Made by a program: the position numbers and the translations under genes
Shown here: piece after piece, positions 25,640-37,849 of the stretch
Position numbering within the stretch: the stretch's first letter is position 1
How the letters are laid out: each line of letters begins with the position of its first letter
The notes under the pieces: generated by a model
Database searches by the model: none
What the model was told of the DNA's origin: nothing
The model's input: only the letters and a program-made list of their open reading frames with translations
Source of the DNA: Takifugu bimaculatus
Lineage: Eukaryota; Chordata; Actinopteri; Tetraodontiformes; Tetraodontidae
Direction of reading: 5' to 3'
Assembly: GCA_004026145.2 (NCBI GenBank)
Contig: CP034995.1
Coordinates: 4,094,013 to 4,158,012 of the forward strand
Length of the DNA: 64,000 nt

Positions 25640-25920
25640 GTACTTCTGGGGAACTCATTCATCCCCCGAGCCATCAGGCTGTTCAACTCCTCACAGGGGG
25701 GGAGGAGGGCCAACAGGAGAACTGGAACATTTTTATAGTTTTATATTTATATTCATATTCTATTTTATTTCTTATTTTATTATATTTTATTATCTTTAAT
25801 AGGTTTGATGGGGTGAAATGGTGGTGGGAAATTTTGTAGATGCTGTAGATCTTTGGAGATGCTAATTTCCCTGGTGGACACCCCCTAAAGGGATCAATAA
25901 AGTACTCTTGAATCTATTAA
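25640..25920 (+). mobile_element. LINE 3' terminus (L2/Rex-type)
   Basis: The frame around 25655-25695 encodes the end of a LINE ORF2 (SFIPRAIRLFN). It is followed by an AT-rich 3' region ending GGGATCAATAAAGTACTC. This is the typical end of 5'-truncated fish LINE copies, so only the last few hundred bases are present. Confidence 0.65.
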
Positions 25921-26712
25921 ATTCTTGTAAAATGGAGAAGTATGTGTAATGCTCACACAGAGCAATGAAACTCAAGTTATCATAGTTGCAATTCTGACTT
26001 CTGCTAACAGTACTCACTTCACAGAAATCCTGCTGAATGTGACCAAACCATGAGCTTCAGTGTCAAACTGTCAAATGAGTCCAGTCTACTACCTTAAACA
26101 CGTTGCAGTGTGGTCAAATTTTCTGTCACTTCAGTTACAAATAGACATAAAACTGCAAACACAACTTAGCTGGGGAGGGGGGAATCAAGGTTCTGATTCA
26201 TCTACTTACAAAGAAGGAATATTTGAATAGCAGGTTACAATTACAGGTTACAATTTACATATGTGTGCAGCGCAAGATTAGCAAATCAAGTTGGTCGCAG
26301 AGGATGAATAAATCGCGCATCGGAACAAAACACTCAAAACATTGGAGCCGCGTTTGTGCGCAATCAATCCACAAGCTCTCAACGCTCTTTGGGGAGAAGT
26401 TTTGCGTGATCGATGCGTTATCAGTCAGCCAGCGCTGCCGTGCGGCCTTGTCAGCAGAAGAGCAGTTATTCACTTCCAGGTGCAGGCTGCTGCGGTCCAG
26501 TCACATTTCAACACGAACTGCTTTCTGCCTGATAAATGCGCATGCGCACTTCCGCTGACCCCTCTCTGCTTTCTACGTGCTTGTGCCACGTTAGTAGCGG
26601 TAGACACAAAATACCAGCTACTCTCCCAAACCTTCACCAAGGGGGTAAAAAAGACCCAAAACAAAGCTCAGCCTATCTCTCCGGTTATCCACTGCCTACA
26701 TTTTCCGCAACT

Positions 26713-29700
26713 ATGATGAAGTTCCTGCTCCTCTGTACGCTGGTTGTGGCCAGCCGGGCTGAAATCGCCGAAGAAGATGACGTTCTGGTGCTGAAGAAAA
26801 GTAACTTCGACGAGGCTCTCAAAGCTCATCCTAACATTCTGGTTGAATTCTGTGAGTAAAACTTTATCGTACTCCCCCGGCTAATGTTACCTTCCTAGAT
26901 TCGCCACGGCTACCTAGCTAAATTCAGCCTGATATCGTGTTAGCGGTAAACTTTGTCACTTGCCACAAGTTGCCGCATTTACTAGCTAACTTACCGCTTG
27001 TGCACCACTTTAGCACCCGGGGGTGAATCTTCTTTAAATTACTTCCCCATTCACGAGTTTTTAGTTAAAAGCGTGCAAAACACGGATTGACCATTGTTTG
27101 GATTTATTGCTACGTTATTTCCTATTAGAATTGACGAGCTAGCGACGAGTATCATCATGGGCATTCGTCAAATCAGCCTACATAACATGGTAAAATGTAT
27201 AAAGTAACAATAACCAGCACAACTACGCGCATGACTAGTACTAACTTCTCAGGGACTCATTTTAAATGGTTCATTGCGAGCCATATATTTCGGGGAGGAA
27301 ACGATTCCAAGTTGGTACAAAGTAGCTGGCTTATAACGGCGCATCATTTCTCAAAAATCCGCCATTACGTGCACGATTCCCCCCTCAAGATATTGTTGCA
27401 ATAACCCAAACTAAAGCGGCCAAGTCTACAGAAACAAGCGGGTATCTTATCAGTCGTCTGTGGTTACGTTTCGATTCTCTGATTTGGTTTCAACTTGAGT
27501 GTTGAGCGTGACGTTATCGCCCATTTTTCCTGTTTTCACTGTTCTAGAGTCAGATTTTTGACCCGGTCACATCAAATCAGTGGAGCCCTTGTGCTGGCCA
27601 TGGGGAGCCCTCTCCAATGAGCTCAAAATGGGAGGGATGGAAGCTGGGTTTGCCTGCAGATTCCTGCATGGGGCGGGATCTTGTTTCATTTGTAGAGCTA
27701 GGTTGACGTGTACTTTGCAGAAGTTCATCTGTGCTGTTGATATTGACCGGTACAAGGAAGTCATGTCCTCTGTCAACAGTGTGAGCTGATGCAACGCGCT
27801 TTGACTTGACGTGTCAGTTGTGGTTTATCTTTGAACCTTTCACTTGGCTTTATTGCAAAGCGATGGTGTGGGATGCAGGCGTCAAGTGCTTAAACAAACT
27901 GTCCGCACACACAATCCAAACTAGGCTATTAACCTGAAATTAGACGTTTGACACGATGAAAAGTGCATAATGTGAAATTAGCTCTGCCACAAATGCTTAA
28001 ATGCTCCCTAGGCACTGATGTCTTTGCTCGTACCCTGCAGATGCCCCATGGTGTGGTCACTGCAACGCCCTGGCTCCCCAGTACGCAAAGGCTGCCGCCA
28101 CGCTAAAGGAAGAGGGTTCTGAAGTGCGCCTGGCAAAGGTGGACGCCACAGAGGAGACGGACCTAGCCCAAGAGTTTGGAGTCCGAGGATACCCCACCAT
28201 CAAATTTTTCAAAGGAGGAGATAAAGATTCTCCAAAAGAGTACTCTGGTAAGTATTGTTATTAGTACCAGTGGTAATGTTGTTATTGTCCCTGTTTGTCT
28301 TCTTGTTGTTCTTAAATCACCCTTTTGTGGTGTGTTCTTTTCTTTCTCCCTCCCCGCTGCCACATAAATGTATTTTCTCCACATGTGTAATTGCCATTGC
28401 ACAGCTTATAAGCATCATAGATGAGAGAAATCGCCTCCTGCCTCTATGAAAGGACCCTTGCATTTCTGTTCCGTGGTAATATGATCACTGACAGGAAATC
28501 AGCCAGTCAGCTAAATGTGGGTTGGACCTTTTCGGCCCGTTCCAGCCAGTCACACTCTGTGTGTGTGTAGAGCAATGTGCAGTTCCTCACGTAGCCTCCT
28601 GTCTCAATTTTGGCAGCTTGTGTTGACAAAATTATCCTGTGCTGGAAGTCAGGACTCTATTCTGGTGTCTCTTGTTCTCCTCGCACACTTAATAGTAGTG
28701 CAACACCCATGCCCACCCTTGTTGTCTTCTTTATGTTGAATGTCGCAGCGTCACACCAAGACAAATTCCTAGCTTGTGTAATACTGTGTATTACATGAAC
28801 AATGGCAATAAATCTGATTCAATTCAATGCCTCATCTGAAATTGCTACTTGGTTGCATCAGATGTTCAGACAACCAGCTCAAGTAAACATATGTGTTTGT
28901 ATAGCACCACAATCTGGCTCTAATGTTTTTATTTTTTAATGTTTGCTTAAGGGAAAACTATTTAGGGAGGTTTTTTTTCTTAATGCCCTTGCGATCAAAG
29001 AGGGTAGGTTCTGAAACCAACAGCATCTTCATTTTGTCATCCCACACTTTGATTTTGATGTCTTTGTTGGCCTTTTACAGCCTGTTTACGCAGGGGGAGA
29101 TAAGCTCTTGTTTTATTGTCTTGCAGCTGGCAGACAGGCAGAGGACATCGTCAGTTGGCTGAAGAAGCGCACAGGCCCCGCTGTCACCAGCCTGACAGAC
29201 GTGACTGAAGCCGAGTCTCTGATTGCCAACAATGAGGTGGCCGTCATCGGATTCTTCAAGGTGCGTTTACATTTTAGCCCCCCCTTTTTGTGACTTTTGT
29301 CGTGCTTTAAAGGCTCGTTCTACATTGTGATGTGTGAGGTTGCCTTTATTAAAAGCACTGTCGTGTGTCTCTAGGATGGTAGCTCTGCTGATGCAAAGGC
29401 ATTTGAAAAAGCAGCCGAAGCCATTGATGAAATTCCCTTTGCCATGACCTCGGACGACGCAGTTTTCTCAAAGTTCGAGGTGTCCACGGACGGTGTTGTC
29501 CTCTTCAAGAAGGTGACCACTTTCATTCAAAATTTCATTGGCCTGTCCTGTAATCATGTCAGTGAAGGCGTTTAGATGTTTCTTTATTGTATTGCTATTG
29601 TATTTATTGGTGATGAGCCTCTAGTGGTATGAAAAGTTAGTCCACTGTGATGTCTGGAATTGAGAATGGAGGCTTTTCCTCACCTTGGTGCACCCTGCTA

Positions 29701-32700
29701 TGTCAGTGTTTACAGACAGGAGGATTCCCTTCTCTTTATGTTAGATGTTTGTAACCTGATGCTGCTGACATCACAGTATCTGCTCTCTTGCTAATCTTGG
29801 CCCAGTTGGGTTGGCCCAACAGCTCAGCCCAACCGGTAAATGACCCGGGTTTGTTTATCTGCTGCTCATTGGCTGCAGACAGTTGGAGGGTGTAGCCCAA
29901 CTTGGCCGTTTTTAAAAAGAAAAATGATTCCGACTGCTTCCAACTCACTGAAATTTAGAAAAGATGAGTATATTATAACCCATTCAGGAGTTGCTTTGTC
30001 AATTTGAGTGGGATTTTTCTCTTTAATACATAAAACAAACATTAACATGCATTTGGATACTAACAAATTAAGAATAATCAGTAATATGAGCATTTAAAGA
30101 TCAGCTCTGTTTTTTATTATTATAAAGTTGGGTATAACCTAACATGTTGACATGTTTACTCTGATACAAGATACCCCCACCATTTACACCTCACGCCTCT
30201 CTGTGCATGTGGCCAAGTTCATAAAAAACAGCTGGAGTCTATAAAAACCCACTTGGGTTACTGGCTCACTGGTCACCTTCTGGTTTGGCAGTGTCACACT
30301 GGTAATTCCTGTGTTCATAAACCAGTGACAGGATTATTTTGTTTGTGTTTTTCGTATTTGTGACCAAATGGTTTATGTGTTCCAGTTTGATGAAGGTCGC
30401 AACACCTTTTGATGGCGAGGTGACCAAAGAGAACCTCCTGAATTTTGTCAAGTCCAACCAGCTGCCTCTTGTCATCGAGTTCACCGAGCAGGTAACAGCT
30501 GGGTTCACACGTGATCGGCGTGCGTCTATAATAAGATCGCTCCAGTCCTTCCATGATCCTTATGCAATCTCTTATTTACATGCAGACTGCTCCTAAAATC
30601 TTTGGTGGTGAAATCAAGTCCCACATCCTCATGTTCCTGCCTAAAGCTGCTTCAGATTTCCAAGATAAAATGGACCAGTTTAAGAAAGCTGCCGAAGGGT
30701 TTAAGGGTCAGGTAGGTCTAATTCACCCCTTACGTCCTTGTTTTAAGCACACAGCTGGAGAGCGTTTTCAGGTATATGAAAATCTGTTTGTCTGGCCTTT
30801 CCAGATCCTCTTCATATTCATTGACAGTGATGTTGAGGACAACCAGCGCATCCTTGAGTTCTTTGGCCTGAAGAAAGAGGAGTGTCCAGCCATCCGCCTG
30901 ATTACTCTGGAGGATGAGATGACCAAGTACAAGCCTGAGAGTGATGCCATCACCACCGAGGGCATCATTGAGTTCTGCACGAAGTTCGTAGAGGGCAAAC
31001 TCAAGGTGAGAGAGGGCCCGGTTGTCTAGAAGGGTCCCTTAATTTAAGCTCTGATGGCTAACATCGAATGATCTATGCAACATGGGTAGTGGAATGAGGT
31101 CAATCTTTGTCTTTTAATCCTTTTTTACCTTGTAGGCCCACCTCATGAGCCAGGACATCCCTGAAGACTGGGACAAAACCCCTGTTAAGGTTTTGGTTGG
31201 CAAAAATTTCGAAGAAGTTGTCTTTGATCCCTCAAAGAACGTCTTTGTGGAATTCTGTAAGTGTTGAAATGACTTTGGACCTAAAAAAGTCTAAAATACA
31301 AAGAACTCCACTATCTTTCAGTCATCAGGGATTATCGCTGGAAGTTATCAATAGCCTTTTTCTGTAATGATGCAGTTTCAGACACCCGAATGAGTCGTTT
31401 TCTTAATTTCAACCCAGAACTTACCTCTGTTTACTGTCTCAGATGCACCTTGGTGTGGACATTGCAAACAGCTGACTCCCATCTGGGAGAAGCTCGGTGA
31501 GAAGTACAAAGACAGCGCTGACACCATTGTGGCCAAGATGGACTCCACAGCCAATGAGATCGAAGCGGTTAAGGTCCACAGCTTCCCCACACTCAAATTC
31601 TTCCCTGCTGGAGATGAGCGTAAGGTGAGTGTTACTTTAAAGGCCTAGAAGCTGACGAACACCATATGTCTTTTTGCATTAAATCTTGGGAGAACTGCAA
31701 CACAATCCAATAATATCCTCCCCAGCTCACCAACCCGTTAACTTGTGAATAATGGTTCTCTGGATCTTGTGCCACTGCCTCCAAAGTATCATTTATGACT
31801 CTCGGTTTAGCAGTTTGGACCGTGTGCAGAAGCCTAAGCTCGCTGGCCTTTGCACATTTGCAGGCGTTTGATTCTTTTGAATTCCAAGTTGATGACCTCA
31901 TTCATATTTAAAGTGTGCTCAGTCGGCCGCTGCCCTTCTCAGGAGCCGCCTTTTTTTAAAGTTGGCCCGCGCGCTCACGTGCCAGCTGTCTCAAATGGCC
32001 AACATATGCTGCGTACATATTGTAGCGCGTCTGAAAGTCCGGTATGTGGTCATACTGGAAAGAAGTGTGCAGAAGGGTCGGAGAGCCACAGTTTCTGGGT
32101 CAGCTTGAACTAAATTTCGGTCGTGTCGGTTTAATGAACAACCAGTAAATTGGCATAGTCACTGATACTCAAATGGTGCCAGCAGCGAGCTGGCGAAATT
32201 CCCTCTGAAAGTGGGAAAAGGAAGCGTCAGCGGACATCTGCAGTGCCCCAACGCTTAGTGCTGCTTATTCCTCTGGTAAAAATGCTGTCGGTGACGAGTA
32301 GTGATGACTGATCAACAGGTGATCGACTACAATGGGGAAAGAACGCTGGAAGGCTTTACCAAGTTCCTGGAGAGCGGCGGTAAAGAGGGCGGTGCCCCTG
32401 CAGGGGACGATGAGGACGACCCGGAGGCAGATGTAAGATCACCTCAGCTCTTTGGGACATTTCTGCTTTTTATATCCACAATTTTCATGTTTAAAAAGAA
32501 GCCCTTTAAAAATACTTTTACTGGCACAATCACCACAAAATCATCCAATAGCTGTGTGCACATTTGTGCATCTACTGTCATGTGAGCTGCACGAGGATAC
32601 CGTTATATTGTAATAAGGTTTAACTGTCTTAGAAGCTGTACTACAGAGCTAAATTAGTGATTCAAAATGGTACAATAAAAGGCAGAAGCACAGTAAAAGG

Positions 32701-33658
32701 TCACTTTTACACATTACTTGGCATCAGTGTTTGTAGCCAAAATGGCTTCACTTGAGGAGGTAACATTAGAACTGACCCACTTTTCACCTCTTATACCTTT
32801 TATGCGTGCAAGCGCTCTGCTGCTTTAGCCGAGCACATTTACACTGTCATATTGCCAGCCCGGCCCCCTCCTCAAAATTCTAATTGCATGGCGGTTAAAT
32901 GCTCTTCTTCTTCCAAAGCTGTCTGCAGCTGTTGGAGCCCTTCACTGAGCTTTGCCCGGAGCCTCGGGATGAGAGCAGCACGTGCATGCCCTGTGTCGGT
33001 AACTCCGGCACCACCTGCCATCAGACTAGACATTAAGGAATGTTTTTCTAAATGCAGGGAGGCGATGGCACATTCTGCTGAAAGCGGAGAGTGTTTAGAT
33101 TGTGCGCAGGTTGGAACCGACGCAGGAGACTCGGTTGACTGGCGTTGAAATGAAGTTTACCGATCGGAAGTGGCACCAACGGCATCGCTCATGCAGGCAG
33201 AGCCAGCACCAATTGCGACGAGACATTTGTACAGAGAGGTTTATGAGACGTAAGATAGGTGGAAGGTCACTGGCGGGCTACGGCCATGTTCGGCGCCAGC
33301 CAGTCTGTCTTTAACCATCCCAATCCGAGAAGGCTAACCTTGGATACAACATAATCATCTCGCATGTTTGTCCCTTCAGCACAGCTTTGTCTGAGAATGG
33401 AAAACAAGATATGCTACAAAGCTCTGACGCTACTTCAGGACACTAAATAAGTGTGTTTGTGAGCGTGAGGGTCAGTCTATCGGTTATTTAAGGCCAGACT
33501 AGCTTTGACTTTTCCCATTTCAAACGCTAATGTAAACCAACTTGGAAGATCACAGAACTAAACTGCTCATTTCTGCTCATTTCTTCACTCTGCAGGATTT
33601 ACAGGACATTGAGGACGACACCGATGGTGAAGACGATGACGGACACGACGAATTGTAG
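26713..33658 (+). CDS. p4hb: Protein disulfide-isomerase (prolyl 4-hydroxylase beta subunit)
   Basis: There are eleven coding exons: 26713-26851, 28041-28247, 29127-29260, 29375-29512, 30386-30491, 30586-30711, 30805-31005, 31136-31256, 31443-31624, 32319-32432 and 33596-33658. The product is 509 aa after frame correction (human 508). It catalyses disulfide formation and isomerisation in the ER lumen, and is the beta subunit of prolyl 4-hydroxylase and a partner of microsomal triglyceride transfer protein. Domains: signal peptide (MMKFLLLCTLVVASRA), a-domain with APWCGHC (exon 2), b, b' (PLVIEFTEQ, ILMFLPK), a'-domain with a second APWCGHC (exon 9), acidic tail and the C-terminal retrieval signal HDEL. 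Exon 5 is 106 nt where 105 is needed: a TTTT run at 30407-30410 causes an in-frame TGA after NTF, and one T fewer restores FDGEVTKENLL. Adjacent ppp1r27 and the divergent alyref match human 17q25.3 content. Confidence 0.96.
28690..28830 (+). mobile_element. LINE 3' tail in p4hb intron 2
   Basis: The sequence GCAGCGTCACACCAAGACAAAT and, further on, GGCAATAAATCTGATTCAAT resembles the 3' ends of fish LINE copies, which finish in short 'ctgattc' repeats. Only the 3' end is recognisable. Confidence 0.5.
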
Positions 33659-34907
33659 GAGGTGGAAAAGTGAGGAGAGGAGTTCTGCCCCAGTCCTTCA
33701 GTACCAGTCACCATAACCACCCTCACTTCATACTTGCCCTTAGCTGCCACTCAGCCCTACATCTTCTGTCTACATCGGTGTCTTTGCATCTGGAGGGGGG
33801 GGGACTTTGGAAGAGCACATCACCTTCCTGGGAGACCTTGATGCCTTCTCTGCAGAGCTCCTTGTCAGCTGTTTGCCTTTATATTTGAAACCTGCTGGTA
33901 AAAAAAAAAAATTAAAACAAATGGAAATGAGATCTTGATTTAAAAAATGTGCTGAGGAATTTACCCCCATTCCTAACTCGCTATTGTTCAGAGAGTGGCT
34001 GTGAGCTAATTGGGTGTTGTAAACTGTAGCTGCCAATGTTTCGCTTTCCCCCCCCCCCAAATTGTAGTAATACAGAGGACCAGAGTGGTGGTTTTGTAAG
34101 GACTGAGCTCTCAGGGGACAAGGGGCTATCAAACTGATTTTTTTATATACAAATAACTGTATTGTCACTAAAATGACCCAAACTCATTCTCAAATGTAGC
34201 ACAAAGCCCACCACACAGTGAAGTCTGCTTTATCATGATCATCATTCCCAAATTTTGACAACTCACTGATTTTAGCATCACTACATTTTTCTAAACGAAA
34301 CAAAAACCAGCTTTGGGGAAGTCCTATTTTATTTAATTGCTTTCATTATGATTTTTTTTTCTTAATGTAGGAATTTGTAATTCCTTTTTTTTTTATTTTT
34401 ATGACGTACCAGCATGGCTAGCTGGTGCACAGTTGGTTGTCGGGTACACTTGGAAATGAGATGATTCTTGTTCTGATAGGTCGCACTGTATTCATGCCTC
34501 ATCAGAGATCCATTGCAGTCACGAAAGCAAACACATTTGTGCAGGTCTTGCTGTCCTGAGAGATGAGATTTGTTTTTTGAGTTATTTTTTTCCCCCCTCT
34601 TTCTTGGGGAGAGAAAGGTTGCACAGCCCCACCTCGTTTGTATCGTGTCCCCCCCCCCTGCCTTTTGTTTGACTGTACCCAACACTGTTGTTTCCACTGT
34701 GGGGCGTGTGTGCAAATGATGTAAAAGTTGGTCCGTTTGACTGGTTTCTCATATCTGGTCAACAAATGGGGATGTGAATGGAAGGGTGGAGGGGTTGGGT
34801 AGAGCAAGGTGGTGTGTTGTCATCTGTACAGTCATGTTTTGGGGTAGGGGGACTTAACACAGCATTCCATCATAGCCAAATTGATGTGGAAAATGTAATT
34901 GGTGGCC

Positions 34908-34913
34908 AATAAA
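34908..34913 (+). promoter_or_regulatory. p4hb: Candidate polyadenylation signal of p4hb
   Basis: AATAAA lies 1.25 kb after the p4hb stop. The 3' UTR would span about 33659-34930. It contains homopolymer runs (A at 33901-33910, C at 34051-34060, G at 34943-34955) but no other gene. Confidence 0.7.
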
Positions 34914-35554
34914 CTTCTAAAAGAAAATGTTGTCTTTCTTTGGGGGGGGGGGGGCATCATCATGTTTGCAAAAATTAACGCACGTGCTTCTAAAGGAAGA
35001 ATGCTTTGCATCACTGTAGTCGAGAGTCTTAAACACCCGAGTTCTAGGCAGTAGTGGACATATTTCACCTTCAATCCTGTATTAACTATGATCTTTTAAG
35101 GTTTTGTGATGATTCTGGCAATATTATCATAGCAATAATGATTTTTGGTTTGCTTATCTCAATTTTCCCCAAAAAAGGCCCAAACTAAAATCAGCAAACG
35201 TCACTCGTCCTTCCTCAAAATGGGCAGCGTTCCTCTTAAAGAGGGGGAAGGTAACATTTAGCCTTATTAGTAATCCAGATGGACTGATGATGGAGGTAGA
35301 AGCCTTTCTTGGCTCTTTATGTCAGCGCGGTAACTACAGCAGTAAACCGCCTGTATCCTGTTCGGTGTTTTCTAGAATCCTCCCCCTCCTCACGCGTCTT
35401 GGTGTCACCTCTCGCTTTAAGTGTCAAGCATCCCAGCATGTGCAGGCAGAGTTTACTGGCTGTCATGTCTGGGGCAGTGAACTCCATTTGAGACTTGTGA
35501 CAAACAAGGGATGTGACTGGAGGGTTACTCATCTTCCACACCGTGGTGTGGTGA

Positions 35555-35583
35555 CCAAAAATAGCCCCCCAGAGAGTATAAAG
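35555..35583 (+). promoter_or_regulatory. ppp1r27: Core promoter of ppp1r27: MEF2/CArG-like site plus TATA box
   Basis: CCAAAAATAG at 35555-35564 is close to the MEF2 consensus (CTAAAAATAG) and to a CArG box. TATAAAG at 35577-35583 lies 13 bp downstream and about 150 bp before the ATG. Mammalian PPP1R27 is expressed in skeletal muscle, so an A/T-rich muscle element next to a TATA box is a sensible arrangement. Function is inferred only. Confidence 0.5.
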
Positions 35584-35733
35584 AGGATCGGGGGAGGCCC
35601 GACCTTTAGAAGAACCTCCACAGAAGAGACCACACGCCGGCCCGATCTTCCTGCTGGACAAAGAAGCTGCTTCGAGTCCTGAAGCCACAGAGAAATCATT
35701 GCGTGGATTAAACCCTTCATTTCAAGAACGACA

Positions 35734-36539
35734 ATGAAACTCGACAGGATGAAGTATTATCAGTGCCCCGTCTCCCAGGCGATGCGGATCCAGAGTTACT
35801 CCCGGGACTGCGACGCCCCATCCAGCTGCAAGCGCTCCACCTCTCCCAAGTCAGCCCGCAGCGTGCACTTCCCCAATGACGTCGTCTTCCAGGACTATGT
35901 GAAACACGGGGAGCTGGAGAGGATCGAACCTTTCATCCGAGCCAGAAGAGTCAGCCTGGACACCATCTACCTCTCCGGTGAGGGAAGCGGTCGCCGCCAG
36001 GCTGCCTTGCTCATCAACCCACAAGCGTTGCTGTTGTGAAATAACCTTTTCTGCGCCTGTATGTTAGGTATGGCCGCTATACATGAGGCCGTCCTGTCCG
36101 GGAACCTGGAGTGCGTCAAGCTGCTGGTCCACCATGGAGCAGATATTCACCAGAGGGACGAGGAGGGATGGACCCCGCTGCACATGGCCTGCAGTGATGG
36201 CTTCCCACATATTGCACGGTGAGTCCCTCATTAAAATGCTGTTATTTAGGTGTAAAATAACACCAGAAGATAATGTCATTTATGCTGTAGTAAGGTAAAT
36301 TCTACGCAGCATATAGATTGCCTTATAATATAGACATACTTTATCAAATAAAGCACTTCTGGAGGCTGAGGAATGTTTATCATACTTAACATTTTATCTC
36401 TTGTTTTTCCAGCTACCTCCTGTCACTGGGCGCAGACCCTGAATTAAAGAACGACTGTGGCGAGAAGCCTGCTGACCTCATTGATCCGGACAACAAGGAG
36501 CTGCTGGTGCTTTTCGGGCTGCTGGCAGTCAACGACTGA
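35734..36539 (+). CDS. ppp1r27: Protein phosphatase 1 regulatory subunit 27 (dysferlin-interacting protein 1)
   Basis: There are three exons: 35734-35977, 36068-36218 and 36413-36539, giving 173 aa. The family is a small ankyrin-repeat PP1 inhibitor or targeting subunit. Seen: a PP1-docking RVxF-type motif SVHFPNDV followed by VVFQDYVKHGELERI; two central ankyrin repeats (AAIHEAVLSGNLECVKLL, then GWTPLHMACSDGFPHIARYL); and a C-terminal partial repeat ending LLAVND. The start is the first Met downstream of the TATA box; a second Met five codons on (MKYYQCP) is possible. A polyadenylation signal AATAAA at 36952-36957 lies about 270 bp from the convergent anapc11 stop. Confidence 0.93.
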
Positions 36540-36951
36540 GAGCCTCCGTCTCGGGAAGTCCAGAATGCTACCCCGTAGCCTCCTGACAGCTCATGCAGGG
36601 AAAGGGAAAGGGCCCGGTGGACCAGTCTCCTGGTTTTAGGAGCGGCTTCAGCACCGTGGAAGTGTGATCGAAGCAGGGCTGACAGAGAGCCCCCTTCAGC
36701 CTCCTTCAGGTGGGCTGGCTTGGAGAGGACAGTGGTTTCCTCTCGGAACTGCAGATCTTTGTGTATTTAGTGACATTCAAGTCTTGAATGTGTTAGTCAG
36801 GCTTAAGGCTGTTGTAGAACACTAGTGTTACTGCTCTGTGGGATCACTACAGCATAGAGACGGTTGCCTTTTTATTCATCTGAAGGATCTTTTCAATCTT
36901 TCAAACAGGAAACTCTACTTTGTTGGACCTATATATCTAATATATTTTTTA

Positions 36952-36957
36952 AATAAA
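36952..36957 (+). promoter_or_regulatory. ppp1r27: Candidate polyadenylation signal of ppp1r27
   Basis: AATAAA in an AT-rich context, 413 bp after the stop codon. Confidence 0.65.
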
Positions 36958-37225
36958 GTTTATGGAAACAAATGTCATGAGTCCTTTCTTAATCCTCTAA
37001 TATTCCAGGCAAATAAAAAGTTACACAAAGTGGCATCACTTCCTCAGAAAGGAGGAATTCACAGGCACGCTGGCAAAAAGGCAAACAAAAGACAAAGCAA
37101 GGCTTTGTTTTAAATTCAAACATGTATTGAAGCCATCAACAGTGCGATTTCAAAGTCGCCCAACAAAAAGATATACAAAAACGGAATAATTTACCAGGGA
37201 TGTTAAACAACTATGCTCCACTCTC

Positions 37226-37783
37226 TCACTCCTTAAACTTCCATTCCTGTCTGCACATGGGGCATTGCTGCTGCACTTGCTGCGAGTTCAGCCATTTCAA
37301 GATGCAGTGCATGTGAAAGCAGTGGGAGCACTGACCCCAGACCAGCGGGCAGTCGTCTCCAGGCACTTTACCTGCAAAAGAAAGCACCGGATTACAATTC
37401 GCCCACAGAATTCTAGCACTAAAGGGAAACTAACTAAAGAATAATGAGCCACGTTTGATTTAAATCATGTCAATTTGACTTTTGCACTCACAATACACCT
37501 GAAAGCAAAATGTCCACTTTAGTAAGAGGAAACACAACTATTAGTGCCTGTAAAATTAGAACATCATGCTTTCCACAGCTGATATCTGGTTATGTGTTTA
37601 CAGATGTACTATGCATATATCTACCCCTGCTGACGTATAGGAGCGCCGGTTACAAGGCTAACTAGATTACTCACAGTCTGGACAACAGCCATTGAAGGGC
37701 ATCCTGCAGATTCCACAGTTTTCATCATTGGCCACCCAGGTCCAAGAGGCCACTCCGTTCCAATGTCGGATCTTAACCTTCAT
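37226..37783 (-). CDS. anapc11: Anaphase-promoting complex subunit 11 (RING-H2)
   Basis: There are two coding exons, 37783-37675 and 37371-37226, joined in phase 1 to give 84 aa, exactly the length of the human protein. APC11 is the catalytic RING subunit of the APC/C; with the cullin APC2 it recruits the E2 and ubiquitinates cyclins and securin. Visible: MKVKIRHWNGVASWTWVAN (the strand that pairs with APC2), then the zinc ligands in CGIC, CCPDC, C-P-LVWGQCSHCFHMHCI and CPMCRQEW. Nothing is missing. Convergent with ppp1r27; in human it is near ALYREF on the opposite strand. Confidence 0.96.
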
Positions 37784-37849
37784 CCCCTGGAAGGAATAAG
37801 AATAACTGGTTAGGAGCCAGTGCAGCTTCCACTCTGGCAATTGTTTTGA

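Noticed and set aside
24800..26700. Extra coding gene between alyref and p4hb
   Set aside because: Open frames there fall in repeats or the LINE tail. Remaining sequence is best read as two divergent promoters and spacer.
30386..30491. Programmed +1 frameshifting or stop recoding in p4hb
   Set aside because: No slippery context or downstream structure is apparent, PDI is not known to be recoded, and the same +1 defect recurs in unrelated genes.
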